NCBI RefSeq assembly: GCF_016863135.1
Contig: NZ_BOOH01000051.1
Location: 1 to 64,000, forward strand
Reading direction: 5' to 3'
Length of the DNA: 64,000 bases
Source: Planobispora longispora
Lineage (GTDB): Bacteria > Actinomycetota > Actinomycetes > Streptosporangiales > Streptosporangiaceae
The position numbers and the translations under genes were made by a program. The notes beneath the pieces were generated by a model. The model did no database searches and was not told the origin of the DNA. It saw only the letters and a program-made list of their open reading frames with translations. Position 1 is the first letter of the stretch; the number at the start of each line of letters is the position of its first letter. Shown one piece after another: positions 24,670 to 33,096 of the stretch.

Positions 24670-26280
24670 ATGACGGACCTCTCTCCTGACCCGGTCGCCG
24701 GCTTCGTCGACTGGTACCTGAGCGCCAATCCCATCTTCGCCTCCCTCTCGGGCGCGCCGGGCTACGACCGGACCCTCGGCGACTTCACCGAGGCGGGCAT
24801 CCTCGCCCGCGAGAGCGAGTCGCGGCGCTGGCTGGAGCGGCTCGAGACGGCCAGGGGCGAGGGGTTCGAGAGCGAGGTCGACCGCGAGCTGGTCGTGTCC
24901 ACCCTGCGGGGCGCGCTCGTCTACGAGTCCTGGCCCGCCTGGCGGCGTGACCCGTCCGTCTACGTGGGGCCGGTCTTCTCCTCCTTCTTCGGTCCCTTCC
25001 TGAACCGGCTGTCGGACGAGCCCGACCTGGTCGACGCCGCCGTCGCCCGGCTGGCGGAGGTGCCGGGCGTGCTGGCCGCCTGCAAGGCCAACCTGGACCC
25101 GGAGCTGGCCGCTCCGCTGCTGGTCGAGCGGGGGCTCGGACAGGCGAGGACCGGCCGTCGCTTCCTCACCGGGACCGTCCCCGGCCTGGTCGCCGACGAA
25201 CGGCTCCGCGCCCGGCTGGCCGAGGCGGCCGAGCCCGCGGCGGCGGCCTTCGACGAGCTGGCGGAGTTCCTCGCCGGCTTCGAGGCCGCCGGCACCTGGC
25301 GGATGGGGGAGGAGCTCTACTCCAGGCTGCTGCGCGAGCGGGAGGTGCTCGGCTACGGGGCGGGCGAGCTGCGCGAGCGCGGCCAGGCGGCCTACGACGA
25401 GCTCGACGCCGAGATGCGGGAGGTCGCCCGGCGGCTGCCCGGCGGCTCGGACGACTGGCACGCGGCCATCGCGGCGCTCCAGGACGACCACGCGCCGACG
25501 CTGGAGGACATGCGCGCCGAGTACGAGGCCGAGACCGAGCGGGCCAGGGCGTTCGTCCGCGAGCGCGGCCTGGTGACCTTCGCCGAGGGCGAGGAGTGCC
25601 GGGTGGTGCCGTCCCCCGAGTTCCAGCGGCCGATCCTGTCCGTCGCCTCCTACCTGTCGCCGCCGCCGCTGTCGACCTCCCGCGTCGGGCACTTCTTCGT
25701 GCCGTTCACCCCGGACTCCTTCACCGAGGATCAGGTCCGCCAGCGGCTGCGCACCAACGCCCGCGCCCAGATGCCCTCGATCGCGGTGCACGAGGCCTAC
25801 CCGGGCCACCACTGGCACCTGTCGTGGGTGGCCGACAGCCCGCGCCGGGCGCGCAAGCTCTTCCGCACGCCGTACTTCACCGAGGGCTGGGCCCTGTACG
25901 TGGAGAAGGTCATGCGGGAGGAGGGTTACTTCGCCACCCCCGCGCAGGAGCTCGCGCACCTGGAGTTCCGCATCTTCCGGGCCGCCCGCATCATCGTGGA
26001 CACCTCGCTGCACTGCGGCGACATGAGCATCGAGGAGGCGGAGCACTTCATGACCACCAAGTCCTCGCTCACGCCGGAGACCGCCAAGGGCGAGGTCAGC
26101 CGCTACTGCGCCTGGCCCACGCAGGCGCCGTCCTACCTGACCGGGGCCCTGGAGATCGACCGGATCCGCGCCGACTACATGGCGGCCGGCCGCGGTGATC
26201 TGCGCGCCTTCCACGACACCCTGGCGGGCTCGGGCGGCCTGCCGCTGGGCCTGGCCCGGCGGGTGGCGCTGGAGGGATAG
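24670..26280 (+). CDS. DUF885 family metal-dependent carboxypeptidase-like protein
   Basis: 536 residues. It carries the DUF885 zinc-peptidase motif HExxPGHH (His374, Glu375 in VHEAYPGHH) and the downstream EGWALYVE glutamate motif, so the catalytic site is complete. It has no signal peptide, unlike the secreted members, so it is probably a cytoplasmic peptidase. It is mostly helical throughout and of normal length. Convergent with the CGNR gene. Confidence 0.9.
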   Translation: MTDLSPDPVAGFVDWYLSANPIFASLSGAPGYDRTLGDFTEAGILARESESRRWLERLETARGEGFESEVDRELVVSTLRGALVYESWPAWRRDPSVYVGPVFSSFFGPFLNRLSDEPDLVDAAVARLAEVPGVLAACKANLDPELAAPLLVERGLGQARTGRRFLTGTVPGLVADERLRARLAEAAEPAAAAFDELAEFLAGFEAAGTWRMGEELYSRLLREREVLGYGAGELRERGQAAYDELDAEMREVARRLPGGSDDWHAAIAALQDDHAPTLEDMRAEYEAETERARAFVRERGLVTFAEGEECRVVPSPEFQRPILSVASYLSPPPLSTSRVGHFFVPFTPDSFTEDQVRQRLRTNARAQMPSIAVHEAYPGHHWHLSWVADSPRRARKLFRTPYFTEGWALYVEKVMREEGYFATPAQELAHLEFRIFRAARIIVDTSLHCGDMSIEEAEHFMTTKSSLTPETAKGEVSRYCAWPTQAPSYLTGALEIDRIRADYMAAGRGDLRAFHDTLAGSGGLPLGLARRVALEG

Positions 26281-26320
26281 CGGAAAACCGGCATCCGCGT
26301 GGACCCGCCGATCGGCCCGC

Positions 26321-26932
26321 CTACCCGATCGGCGCGTCCTCCGCGCCTGCGGTACGGCGGCTGCGGTAGGAGCGCATCGCGACCTGCGCCCCGCAGCGCC
26401 TCGGACTGCAATACGCCGCCGAGCAGTTCCGGGTGCGGTCGTAGAAGCCCAGGTGGCAGGGGGGGTTCCGGCAGGCCTTCACCCGTGTCCAGGTGCCCTT
26501 CCGGGCGAGGTCGGCCACGGCCGCCAGGAGGGCGCCGAACGCGCCGGCCACACCCACCTGGGCCGGGAGGAGCCGCACGTCATCCGCGGTGATGACAGGC
26601 GACAGCGGGTACATCGCACCGCTTCGCCGCAGATAGGCCTCGGCCGCCTCCAGCGTCGCGCCGTCGCCGTCCGGCTCGCCGGCATGCGCGAGCAGCACGG
26701 TGACCAGGGCCTGCCTGAGTTCCCGGGCGGCCGCGGCGTCCGCCTCGGTGATCAGGGTTTCCGTGTGGACCAGTCCGGTCGCGCGCAGCCACCGGCCGGT
26801 CGCCGAAGCGTCGGCCAGCCGTTCCGCGCGTCCGTCGATCGGACGCGTGTTGACGAAGTCGAGCACGAGATCCGCCGCATCCGGCGGGCTGAGCGGACTG
26901 TGCCGCCCCTGATCGCTGACCACGTCGGTCAT
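26321..26932 (-). CDS. CGNR zinc-finger (ABATE domain) regulator
   Basis: 203 residues. An N-terminal ABATE-type helical domain (DLVLDFVNTRPIDG, then ELRQALVTVLLAH) is followed by a C-terminal CGNR-type zinc finger with Cys pairs in KACRNPPCHLGFYD and NCSAAYCSPRRCGAQVAMRS. Such proteins are putative stress- or drug-responsive regulators. It is divergent from the SDR gene at 27025 and may regulate it. Confidence 0.87.
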   Translation of the reverse strand: MTDVVSDQGRHSPLSPPDAADLVLDFVNTRPIDGRAERLADASATGRWLRATGLVHTETLITEADAAAARELRQALVTVLLAHAGEPDGDGATLEAAEAYLRRSGAMYPLSPVITADDVRLLPAQVGVAGAFGALLAAVADLARKGTWTRVKACRNPPCHLGFYDRTRNCSAAYCSPRRCGAQVAMRSYRSRRTAGAEDAPIG

Positions 26933-26993
26933 GATAGCCGGAGACAGAGTAAACGGACCTAGCTAATAACTCAAGACGAACTTATCGCTTGCT

Positions 26994-27024
26994 GGTTATG
27001 TTCTAAAGCTGTACGTTCATAACC
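26994..27024 (+). promoter_or_regulatory. Inverted repeat abutting the SDR start codon
   Basis: GGTTATG (26994-27000) and CATAACC (27018-27024) flank 17 bp, and the right arm touches ATG 27025. No ribosome site is visible before the SDR, so the repeat may be an operator over a leaderless promoter. Confidence 0.45.
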
Positions 27025-27882
27025 ATGTCGATCAAAGCTGCAACGACCACAACAGAGACCGCGCCGACCGGGGCCGCAACCTCCGGCCGCTCCTGGTTCG
27101 TCACCGGGGCCTCCTCGGGAATCGGCCGCGAGCTGACGCTCGCCGCCCTCGGGCGGGGTGACCGCGTGGCCGCCGCGGCACGGCGCGTCGGCGGCATCGC
27201 GGACCTCGCCGAGCGCTTCCCCGGCAGGTTCCTCGCCCTGGAGCTCGACGTCCGGGACGAGGGGGCGGTGCGCGACGGCGTCGACCGGGCCGTCGCCGAA
27301 TTCGGCCGGCTCGACGTGGTGGCGAACAACGCGGGATACGGGCTCTTCGGAGCCGTCGAGGAGGTGAGCGACGCGCAGGCCAGGGCCGTCTTCGACACCA
27401 ACGTCTTCGGCGTCCTGAACGTGCTGCGTGCCGCCTTGCCGGTGCTCCGGGCCCAGCGCTCGGGCCATGTCCTCCAGGGGTCCTCGGTCTACGGGCAGAC
27501 GGCTCATCCGGGGGTGGGGCTGCTGTCCGCGACCAAATACGCGGTGGAGGGACTGTCGGACGCCCTGGTCGCCGAGCTGGCGCCGCTCGGCGTCAAGGTG
27601 ACGCTGATCGAACCCGGCTACGCGGCCACCTCGTTCCTGTCGAACCTCGCCTTCGCCGAACCGGTGGCCGACTACGACGTGACGGTGCGGGCCGTGCAGG
27701 GCTCCCTGGGCGAGCTGCCGCCGGAGGCGTTCATCGACCCGGCCGCGGTGGCCCGGGCCGTGCTGGACGTCGTGGACGCCGACCGTCCTCCCCTCCGCCT
27801 GACGCTCGGCGGTCAGGCGGAGGGCGACGTGCGGGCCTCCCTCGCCGCACGGCTGCGCGACCTGGACGAGTGGGGGCGGTGA
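27025..27882 (+). CDS. Short-chain dehydrogenase/reductase with substituted catalytic Tyr
   Basis: 285 residues. Cofactor motif TGASSGIG and the VANNAGYG strand are intact, so NAD(P) binding is expected. The catalytic Ser (QGSSVYG) and Lys are present, but the YxxxK tyrosine reads Leu (GLLSATKYAVEG; codon CTG). Relatives of this subfamily have GxYSATKxAVEG. Either chemistry differs or activity is lost. It is divergent from the CGNR regulator. Confidence 0.88.
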   Translation: MSIKAATTTTETAPTGAATSGRSWFVTGASSGIGRELTLAALGRGDRVAAAARRVGGIADLAERFPGRFLALELDVRDEGAVRDGVDRAVAEFGRLDVVANNAGYGLFGAVEEVSDAQARAVFDTNVFGVLNVLRAALPVLRAQRSGHVLQGSSVYGQTAHPGVGLLSATKYAVEGLSDALVAELAPLGVKVTLIEPGYAATSFLSNLAFAEPVADYDVTVRAVQGSLGELPPEAFIDPAAVARAVLDVVDADRPPLRLTLGGQAEGDVRASLAARLRDLDEWGR

Positions 27883-27933
27883 CCCGCGAGGTCGACCGCA
27901 CGCCGGTCCCTTCCTGATCTCCGGTCTCGCGAG

Positions 27934-28287
27934 TCAGCGGCCGGAGGCGATGGCCTGCCCGGCGCCGGTCTCGACGGGCAGGCCCGCCTCCACCCAGTCC
28001 TGGATGCCCTCGCGATACTTGCGCACGTCGGTGTAGCCCAGGGCCGTCAGGCGCCGGGCGACCGCCTCGCTGTTGCCGCAGGCGGGGTTGGAGCAGTAGG
28101 TGACGACGGTGGCGTCCTTGGCCGGGAGCAGTTCGGCCGCGCGGTCGGCGACCTCGCTCTCCACGAGGGCGATCGCCCCCGGCAGGTGCTGCTGGGCGTA
28201 GTAGTCGCCGCCGAGGGTGTCCACGACGACGACGGTCCCGGTCTCGATCGCGGACCTGAGTTCGTCGCGGCTGATCAGCGTGGTCAT
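27934..28287 (-). CDS. Rhodanese-like sulfurtransferase
   Basis: A 117-residue single rhodanese domain with the DTLGGDYYAQQHLPGAI strand-loop and an active-site loop TYCSNPACGNS carrying the expected Cys. It is divergent from the TetR gene, with a palindrome between them, so it is the likely target of that regulator. Confidence 0.9.
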   Translation of the reverse strand: MTTLISRDELRSAIETGTVVVVDTLGGDYYAQQHLPGAIALVESEVADRAAELLPAKDATVVTYCSNPACGNSEAVARRLTALGYTDVRKYREGIQDWVEAGLPVETGAGQAIASGR

Positions 28288-28308
28288 GCTGGCCTCCGAG
28301 GATTAAGT

Positions 28309-28360
28309 GGACTATAGTCCGTTTGTGTGAGTGACTCGGAAATTACCGGACTGCAGTCCG
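28309..28360. promoter_or_regulatory. Paired TetR operators
   Basis: GGACTATAGTCC (28309-28320) and GGACTGCAGTCC (28348-28359) are two 12-bp palindromes differing in two central bases, both followed by GTTT. The first lies between the rhodanese and TetR genes; the second falls inside the TetR frame if GTG 28327 is the start. Confidence 0.8.
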
Positions 28361-28950
28361 TTTCGTCAAGCGAGCCGTTGCGGGTGCTGATGGGGGAGCC
28401 GCCCGCGGAACGGGCCGACGCCGCGCGCAACCGGGTGAAGGTGCTGGCCGCGGCGGCCAGGCTCTTCCGTGAGAAGGGCGTGGACAACGTCTCGATGGAC
28501 GCCGTCGCCGCCGAGGCGGGGGTGGGCAAGGGCACGCTGTTCCGCCGGTTCGGCGACAAGTCGGGGCTGGCGGTCGCCCTCCTCGACGAACGAGAGCGGG
28601 AGCTGCAGGGGGCGATCCTGTCCGGGCCTCCCCCGCTCGGCCCCGGCGCGCCGGCCGGTGAGCGGCTGACGGCGTTCGTGGACGCCTACCTCGACTATGT
28701 CCTCGGCCACCTCGACCTGGTCCGGATGTCGGAGACCTCCAGCCCCGGCGCCCGGTACCGGATCGGCGCCTACCGGTTCTGGCGTCTGCACGTGGCGATC
28801 CTGCTGGCCGAGGCCCGTCCGGGGTGCGACGCCGACCCGCTCGCGCACGCCCTGCTCGCCCCGCTGGCCGCCGACCATCTGACGGCCCTGGCCGGGGAGT
28901 ACGGCGAGGCGCGGGCCAGGGCGGCGGTCCGGGCCCTCCTGTCCTGCTGA
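28327..28950 (+). CDS. TetR/AcrR-family regulator
   Basis: 207 residues from GTG 28327; an ATG at 28390 would shorten it by 21 residues and leave both palindromes outside the gene. The HTH is VSMDAVAAEAGVGKGTLFRR, followed by a TetR effector domain ending in a helix-rich C-terminus. It probably represses itself and the divergent rhodanese gene through the two palindromes. Ligand unknown. Confidence 0.9.
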   Translation: MSDSEITGLQSVSSSEPLRVLMGEPPAERADAARNRVKVLAAAARLFREKGVDNVSMDAVAAEAGVGKGTLFRRFGDKSGLAVALLDERERELQGAILSGPPPLGPGAPAGERLTAFVDAYLDYVLGHLDLVRMSETSSPGARYRIGAYRFWRLHVAILLAEARPGCDADPLAHALLAPLAADHLTALAGEYGEARARAAVRALLSC

Positions 28951-29066
28951 GCCGGCCGGACGCGGGGTGCGTGTCGAGTCCGAAAAGCTACCGCCAGGTA
29001 ACCCAAGTCACATGAGTGTGTCTCATACTTACTGTTGCGTAACTTATGCGATGAAAGGTCATCTCT

Positions 29067-31589
29067 GTGCGGATTGCTCCATTTGCCGGTCTATCGCGGC
29101 CGATCCGGTGGCTTGCCCGGATCCTCACCGTCCTCCTCGTCCTGACCGTAGCCCTGGCCGGGACCGTGACCTGGACGGTCCGCCAGTCCTTCCCGCAGGT
29201 GTCCGGCGAGGTGAAACTCCCCGGGCTGGCCGCCGCCGTCACCGTCCACCGCGACGCCCGGGGCATCCCGCACATCTACGCCGACAGCGCCGCCGACCTG
29301 CTCAAGGCCCAGGGATACGTGCACGCCCAGGACCGCTTCTGGGAGATGGACTTCCGCCGCAAGACCACCGCGGGCCGCCTGTCGGAGGTCTTCGGCGCCT
29401 CGACCCTCGACGTCGACAAGGTCGTGCGCACCCTCGGCTGGCGGCGCACCGCCGAGGCCGAGATCCCGCTGCTCAAGCCGGAGACCCGGCAGGCCCTCGA
29501 TGACTACGCGGCCGGAGTCAACGCCTGGATGGCCCAGCACGACGGGTTCGCCGAGAAGAGCCTCGAGTACGGCGTGCTCAAGCTGACCAACTCCGGCTAC
29601 GAGCCCGAGCCCTGGACCCCGGCCGACTCCCTGGCCTGGCTCAAGGCCATGGCCTGGGACCTGCGCTCCAACATGGAGTCGGAGATCGACCGGGCGCTGG
29701 TGGCGGCCCGTCTCCCCGCCGAGCGGGCCGCGCAGCTCTACCCGGGCTACCCCTTCGACCGGCACCAGCCGATCGTGACCGGGACCGGGAACGGCGCGGA
29801 GCCGGAGCCCGAGGGCGGGCGGCCGGTCGGCGCGGCGGACGCGCTGAGCGAGGCCGCCGCGCTGGTGGACGCCGCGCCCGCCCTCCTCGGGACCGCCGGG
29901 GGCGACTTCGGCGGGATCGGCTCCAACTCCTGGGTGGTGAGCGGCGCGCACACCTCCACCGGCAAGCCGCTGCTGGCCAACGACCCGCACCTGGGGCCCC
30001 GGATCCCGTCCATCTGGTACCAGGCCGGACTGCACTGCCGTACCAAGAACGCCGCCTGCCCCTACGACGTGACCGGCTACACCTTCGCGGGCCTGCCCGG
30101 CGTGGTGATCGGCCACAACGACAAGATCGCCTGGGGCTTCACCAATCTCGGCCCCGACGTCAGCGACCTGTACCTGGAGCGCGTCAAGGGCGACACCGTC
30201 GAGGTCGCGGGCGAGTGGCAGCCGATGCGGGTGCGCACCGAGCAGATCAAGGTGGCCGGGGCCGAGCCGGTCGAGCTGAAGGTCCGCAGCACCGGGCACG
30301 GCCCGATCATCTCCGGCGTGTTCGGCGACGCCCGCGAGGCCGTGCCCGGGGCCGCCGCGCGCCTGGGCGAGAAGAGCGAGGGGCTGGAGGTGGCCCTGCG
30401 CTGGACCGCGCTCGACCCCGGCCGCACCGCCGACGCCATCCTGCTGATGAACCGCGCCGAGGACTTCGAGCAGTTCCGCGAGGGCGCGGCCGCCTTCGAG
30501 GCCCCGGCGCAGAACCTGATCTACGCCGACGTCGAGGGCAACATCGGCTACCAGGCCCCCGGCAAGATCCCGGTCCGGTCCGAGGGCGACGGCACCATGC
30601 CCGTGGCCGGCTGGGACGGCAAGCACGAGTGGACCGGCTTCGTCCCGTTCGAGAAGCTGCCGCACGTCTACAACCCGCCCGAGGGCTACATCGTCACCGC
30701 CAACAACGCGGTCATGCGCCCCAGCAAGGAACTGTTCCTGACCTCCGACTGGTCGCACGGCTACCGCTCCCAGCGGATCGTGGAGCGGGTGAAGGAGACG
30801 ATCGCCGAGGGCGGGATGACCGTCGAGGCCATGGGTGAGATCCAGATGGACGACCACCACGGCCTGGCCCCGCTCCTCGTCCCGCACCTGCTCCGGGCCG
30901 GCGTCCCGAACGACACGCTCAAGGACTGGGACTTCGGCCAGGGCCGCGAGTCGGCCGGGGCCGCCTACTTCAACGCCGTCTGGCTGAACCTGCTGGAGCG
31001 GGTCTTCACCGACGAGCTGTCCGGCGCCGTCGCCCCCGGCGGAAACGACCGCTGGTACGAGGTGATCCGCCTGCTGCTGGACAAGCCGGAGGACCCGTTC
31101 TGGGACGACGTCCGCACCACGGGCACGACCGAGCGCCGCGACGACATGCTCAAGGCGGCGATGGCCGACGCCGACGCCGAACTGCGCGAGCGGCTGGGCG
31201 ACGACCCGGCGGAGTGGGCCTGGGGCGACCTGCACACCCTGGACCTCACCCACGAGACCTTCGGCACCAGCGGCATCGCCCCGATCGAGTGGCTGTTCAA
31301 CCGGGGTCCGCTGCGCACCGGCGGCGGCAAGGACACCGTGAACGCCACCGGCTGGGACGCCACCGAGGGGTACCAGGTCGACTGGGTGCCGTCGATGCGC
31401 ATGGTCGTGGACCTGGCCGACCCGGACCGCTCGGAGTGGATCAACCTGACCGGCGCGTCCGGCCACGCCTTCCACGGCAACTACGACGACCAGGCCGAGC
31501 TGTGGGCCGACGGCGGCTTCACCCCGATGCACTCCACCGAGGAGGCCGTACGGAAGGCCGCCGAGAACACCCTCACCCTCACCCCGTGA
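29067..31589 (+). CDS. Penicillin acylase family protein (Ntn hydrolase)
   Basis: 840 residues from GTG 29067 (AAAGG upstream). An N-terminal membrane anchor or uncleaved signal (about 17-40) precedes the A-chain region (VHRDARGIPHIYADSAADLL, VHAQDRFWEMD). A spacer follows, then the autocatalytic nucleophile Ser286 in GIGSNSWVVSG, which begins the B chain. NDPHLGPRIPSIWY and HGPIISG are also typical. Family members deacylate beta-lactams, homoserine lactones or lipopeptides; the substrate cannot be read from sequence. Monocistronic. Confidence 0.92.
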   Translation: MRIAPFAGLSRPIRWLARILTVLLVLTVALAGTVTWTVRQSFPQVSGEVKLPGLAAAVTVHRDARGIPHIYADSAADLLKAQGYVHAQDRFWEMDFRRKTTAGRLSEVFGASTLDVDKVVRTLGWRRTAEAEIPLLKPETRQALDDYAAGVNAWMAQHDGFAEKSLEYGVLKLTNSGYEPEPWTPADSLAWLKAMAWDLRSNMESEIDRALVAARLPAERAAQLYPGYPFDRHQPIVTGTGNGAEPEPEGGRPVGAADALSEAAALVDAAPALLGTAGGDFGGIGSNSWVVSGAHTSTGKPLLANDPHLGPRIPSIWYQAGLHCRTKNAACPYDVTGYTFAGLPGVVIGHNDKIAWGFTNLGPDVSDLYLERVKGDTVEVAGEWQPMRVRTEQIKVAGAEPVELKVRSTGHGPIISGVFGDAREAVPGAAARLGEKSEGLEVALRWTALDPGRTADAILLMNRAEDFEQFREGAAAFEAPAQNLIYADVEGNIGYQAPGKIPVRSEGDGTMPVAGWDGKHEWTGFVPFEKLPHVYNPPEGYIVTANNAVMRPSKELFLTSDWSHGYRSQRIVERVKETIAEGGMTVEAMGEIQMDDHHGLAPLLVPHLLRAGVPNDTLKDWDFGQGRESAGAAYFNAVWLNLLERVFTDELSGAVAPGGNDRWYEVIRLLLDKPEDPFWDDVRTTGTTERRDDMLKAAMADADAELRERLGDDPAEWAWGDLHTLDLTHETFGTSGIAPIEWLFNRGPLRTGGGKDTVNATGWDATEGYQVDWVPSMRMVVDLADPDRSEWINLTGASGHAFHGNYDDQAELWADGGFTPMHSTEEAVRKAAENTLTLTP

Positions 31590-31655
31590 CGCCGGAGCCG
31601 GAGGGAGCGCCGGCGGCGGGTGGAAGTGTCGGGGCGGGGTGGAAGGATGCCGGGC

Positions 31656-32243
31656 ATGACTGAACCGGGGCCGAAGGCCGATCTCCACCGTTACCTGAAG
31701 TCCGTCCGCGAGGCCGTGGTGTGGAAGCTCGACGGGCTCTCGGAGTACGACGTCCGCCGCCCCCTGACCCCCACCGGGACCAACCTGCTGGGGCTGGTCA
31801 AGCACCTGGCCAGCGTCGAGGCGGGATACTTCGGCGAGACCTTCGGGCGGCCGTTCCCCGAGCCGATGCCCTGGTACGCCGAGGACGCCGAGCCCAACGC
31901 GGACATGTGGGCGACGGCCGACGAGTCGCGCGAGGACATCGTCGGCCTGTACCGCCGGGTGTGGGCGCACGCGGACGCGACGATCGACGAGCTGTCCCCG
32001 GAGGCGACCGGCCGGGTGCCGTGGTGGCCGGATGAGCACGCCACGACGACGCTGCACCGGATCCTGGTGCACGTCATCGCCGAGACCAACCGGCACGCCG
32101 GGCACGCCGACATCGTCCGCGAGCTCGTCGACGGGGCCGCCGGGCTGCGGGAGGGCAACGACAACCTGGCCCCGGCCGACGGGGGATGGGAGGAGCACCG
32201 GGCCCGGCTGGAGCGCGTGGCGCGGGAGGCGGGCCGGAGCTGA
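31656..32243 (+). CDS. DinB family protein
   Basis: 195 residues from ATG 31656 (GGAAGG nine bases upstream). A four-helix DinB/DUF664 fold with metal-binding histidines in LVKHLASVEAGY and the later HVIAETNRHAGHADIVRE. Proteins of this type include mycothiol- or bacillithiol-dependent transferases, and others have no known function. Ends at a strong terminator shared with the iron operon. Confidence 0.88.
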   Translation: MTEPGPKADLHRYLKSVREAVVWKLDGLSEYDVRRPLTPTGTNLLGLVKHLASVEAGYFGETFGRPFPEPMPWYAEDAEPNADMWATADESREDIVGLYRRVWAHADATIDELSPEATGRVPWWPDEHATTTLHRILVHVIAETNRHAGHADIVRELVDGAAGLREGNDNLAPADGGWEEHRARLERVAREAGRS

Positions 32244-32252
32244 CGCCCCGGA

Positions 32253-32283
32253 GGGCGCCGGCGCGCGGCGTGCGCCGGCGCCC
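32253..32283. terminator. Bidirectional terminator, DinB / iron ABC operon
   Basis: A perfect 12-bp stem (GGGCGCCGGCGC and complement) with a 7-nt loop lies between the convergent genes. Confidence 0.75.
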
Positions 32284-32301
32284 GGCGAGGGCCCGCGGGC
32301 G

Positions 32302-33096
32302 TCAGGCCGTGGCGCGGGTGCGGCGGCGGGCCTCGGGAACGATCATCGGGGTGCCGCTCTGCGGGTCCTCGATGATCTCGCAGCGCAGGTCGAAGACCTC
32401 CTGGACGAGCTCGGCGGTGACGATCTCCGTCGGGTCGCCCTCGGCCACGATCCGGCCCTCGCGCATCACGATCAGGTGGGTGGCGTAGCGGCAGGCCTGG
32501 TTGAGGTCGTGCAGCACCGCCACCAGCGTCCGCCCCCGCTCGTGCAGGTCGGCGCAGAGGTCGAGGACCTCGATCTGGTGGGCGATGTCGAGGAAGGTCG
32601 TCGGCTCGTCCAGCAGCAGGATCGGCGTCTCCTGGGCCAGCGCCATGGCCAGCCATACGCGCTGGCGCTGGCCGCCGGAGAGCTCGTCCACGCAGCGTTC
32701 GGCCAGCTCGGTGACGCCGGTGGCCTCCATGGCGGAGGCCACCGCGACCTCGTCCTGCTTCGACCACTGGCGCATCAGCCGCTGGTGCGGGTAGCGGCCC
32801 CGGCCGACCAGGTCGGCCACGGTGATGCCGTCGGGCACGATCGAGCTCTGCGGGAGCAGGCCGAGGCGGCGCGCCACCTCCTTGGACGGCAGCGAGGTGA
32901 TCACGGAGCCGTCGAGGTGGACCGCTCCGGCGCGGGGCTTGAGCATGCGGGCCAGCGCCCGCAGCGTCGTGGACTTGCCGCACGCGTTCGGCCCGATGAT
33001 CACTGTGAAGGAGCCGTCCGGGATCGTCACGTCCAGCCCGGTGGCGACCACGCGCTGGTCGTAGGAGAGCGTCAGGCCGCTGCCGTACAGTCTCAA
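32302..33096 (-). CDS. Iron-siderophore ABC transporter ATP-binding protein
   Basis: 264 residues, started at TTG 33096, which overlaps the permease stop (TTGA) and has GGAAGGAA upstream. The frame remains open far beyond it, but that part overlaps the permease gene. Walker A GPNACGKST (35-43), signature LSGGQRQRV, Walker B ILLLDEPTTFLD and the H-loop VLHDLNQA are all present. It belongs to the FecE/FepC class and energises the two FecCD permeases upstream. Confidence 0.93.
   Translation of the reverse strand: MRLYGSGLTLSYDQRVVATGLDVTIPDGSFTVIIGPNACGKSTTLRALARMLKPRAGAVHLDGSVITSLPSKEVARRLGLLPQSSIVPDGITVADLVGRGRYPHQRLMRQWSKQDEVAVASAMEATGVTELAERCVDELSGGQRQRVWLAMALAQETPILLLDEPTTFLDIAHQIEVLDLCADLHERGRTLVAVLHDLNQACRYATHLIVMREGRIVAEGDPTEIVTAELVQEVFDLRCEIIEDPQSGTPMIVPEARRRTRATA

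Noticed and set aside
29091-32198. A 1035-codon open frame antisense to the penicillin acylase and DinB genes
   Set aside because: GC-bias shadow; it crosses two well-supported genes and has no recognisable motif.
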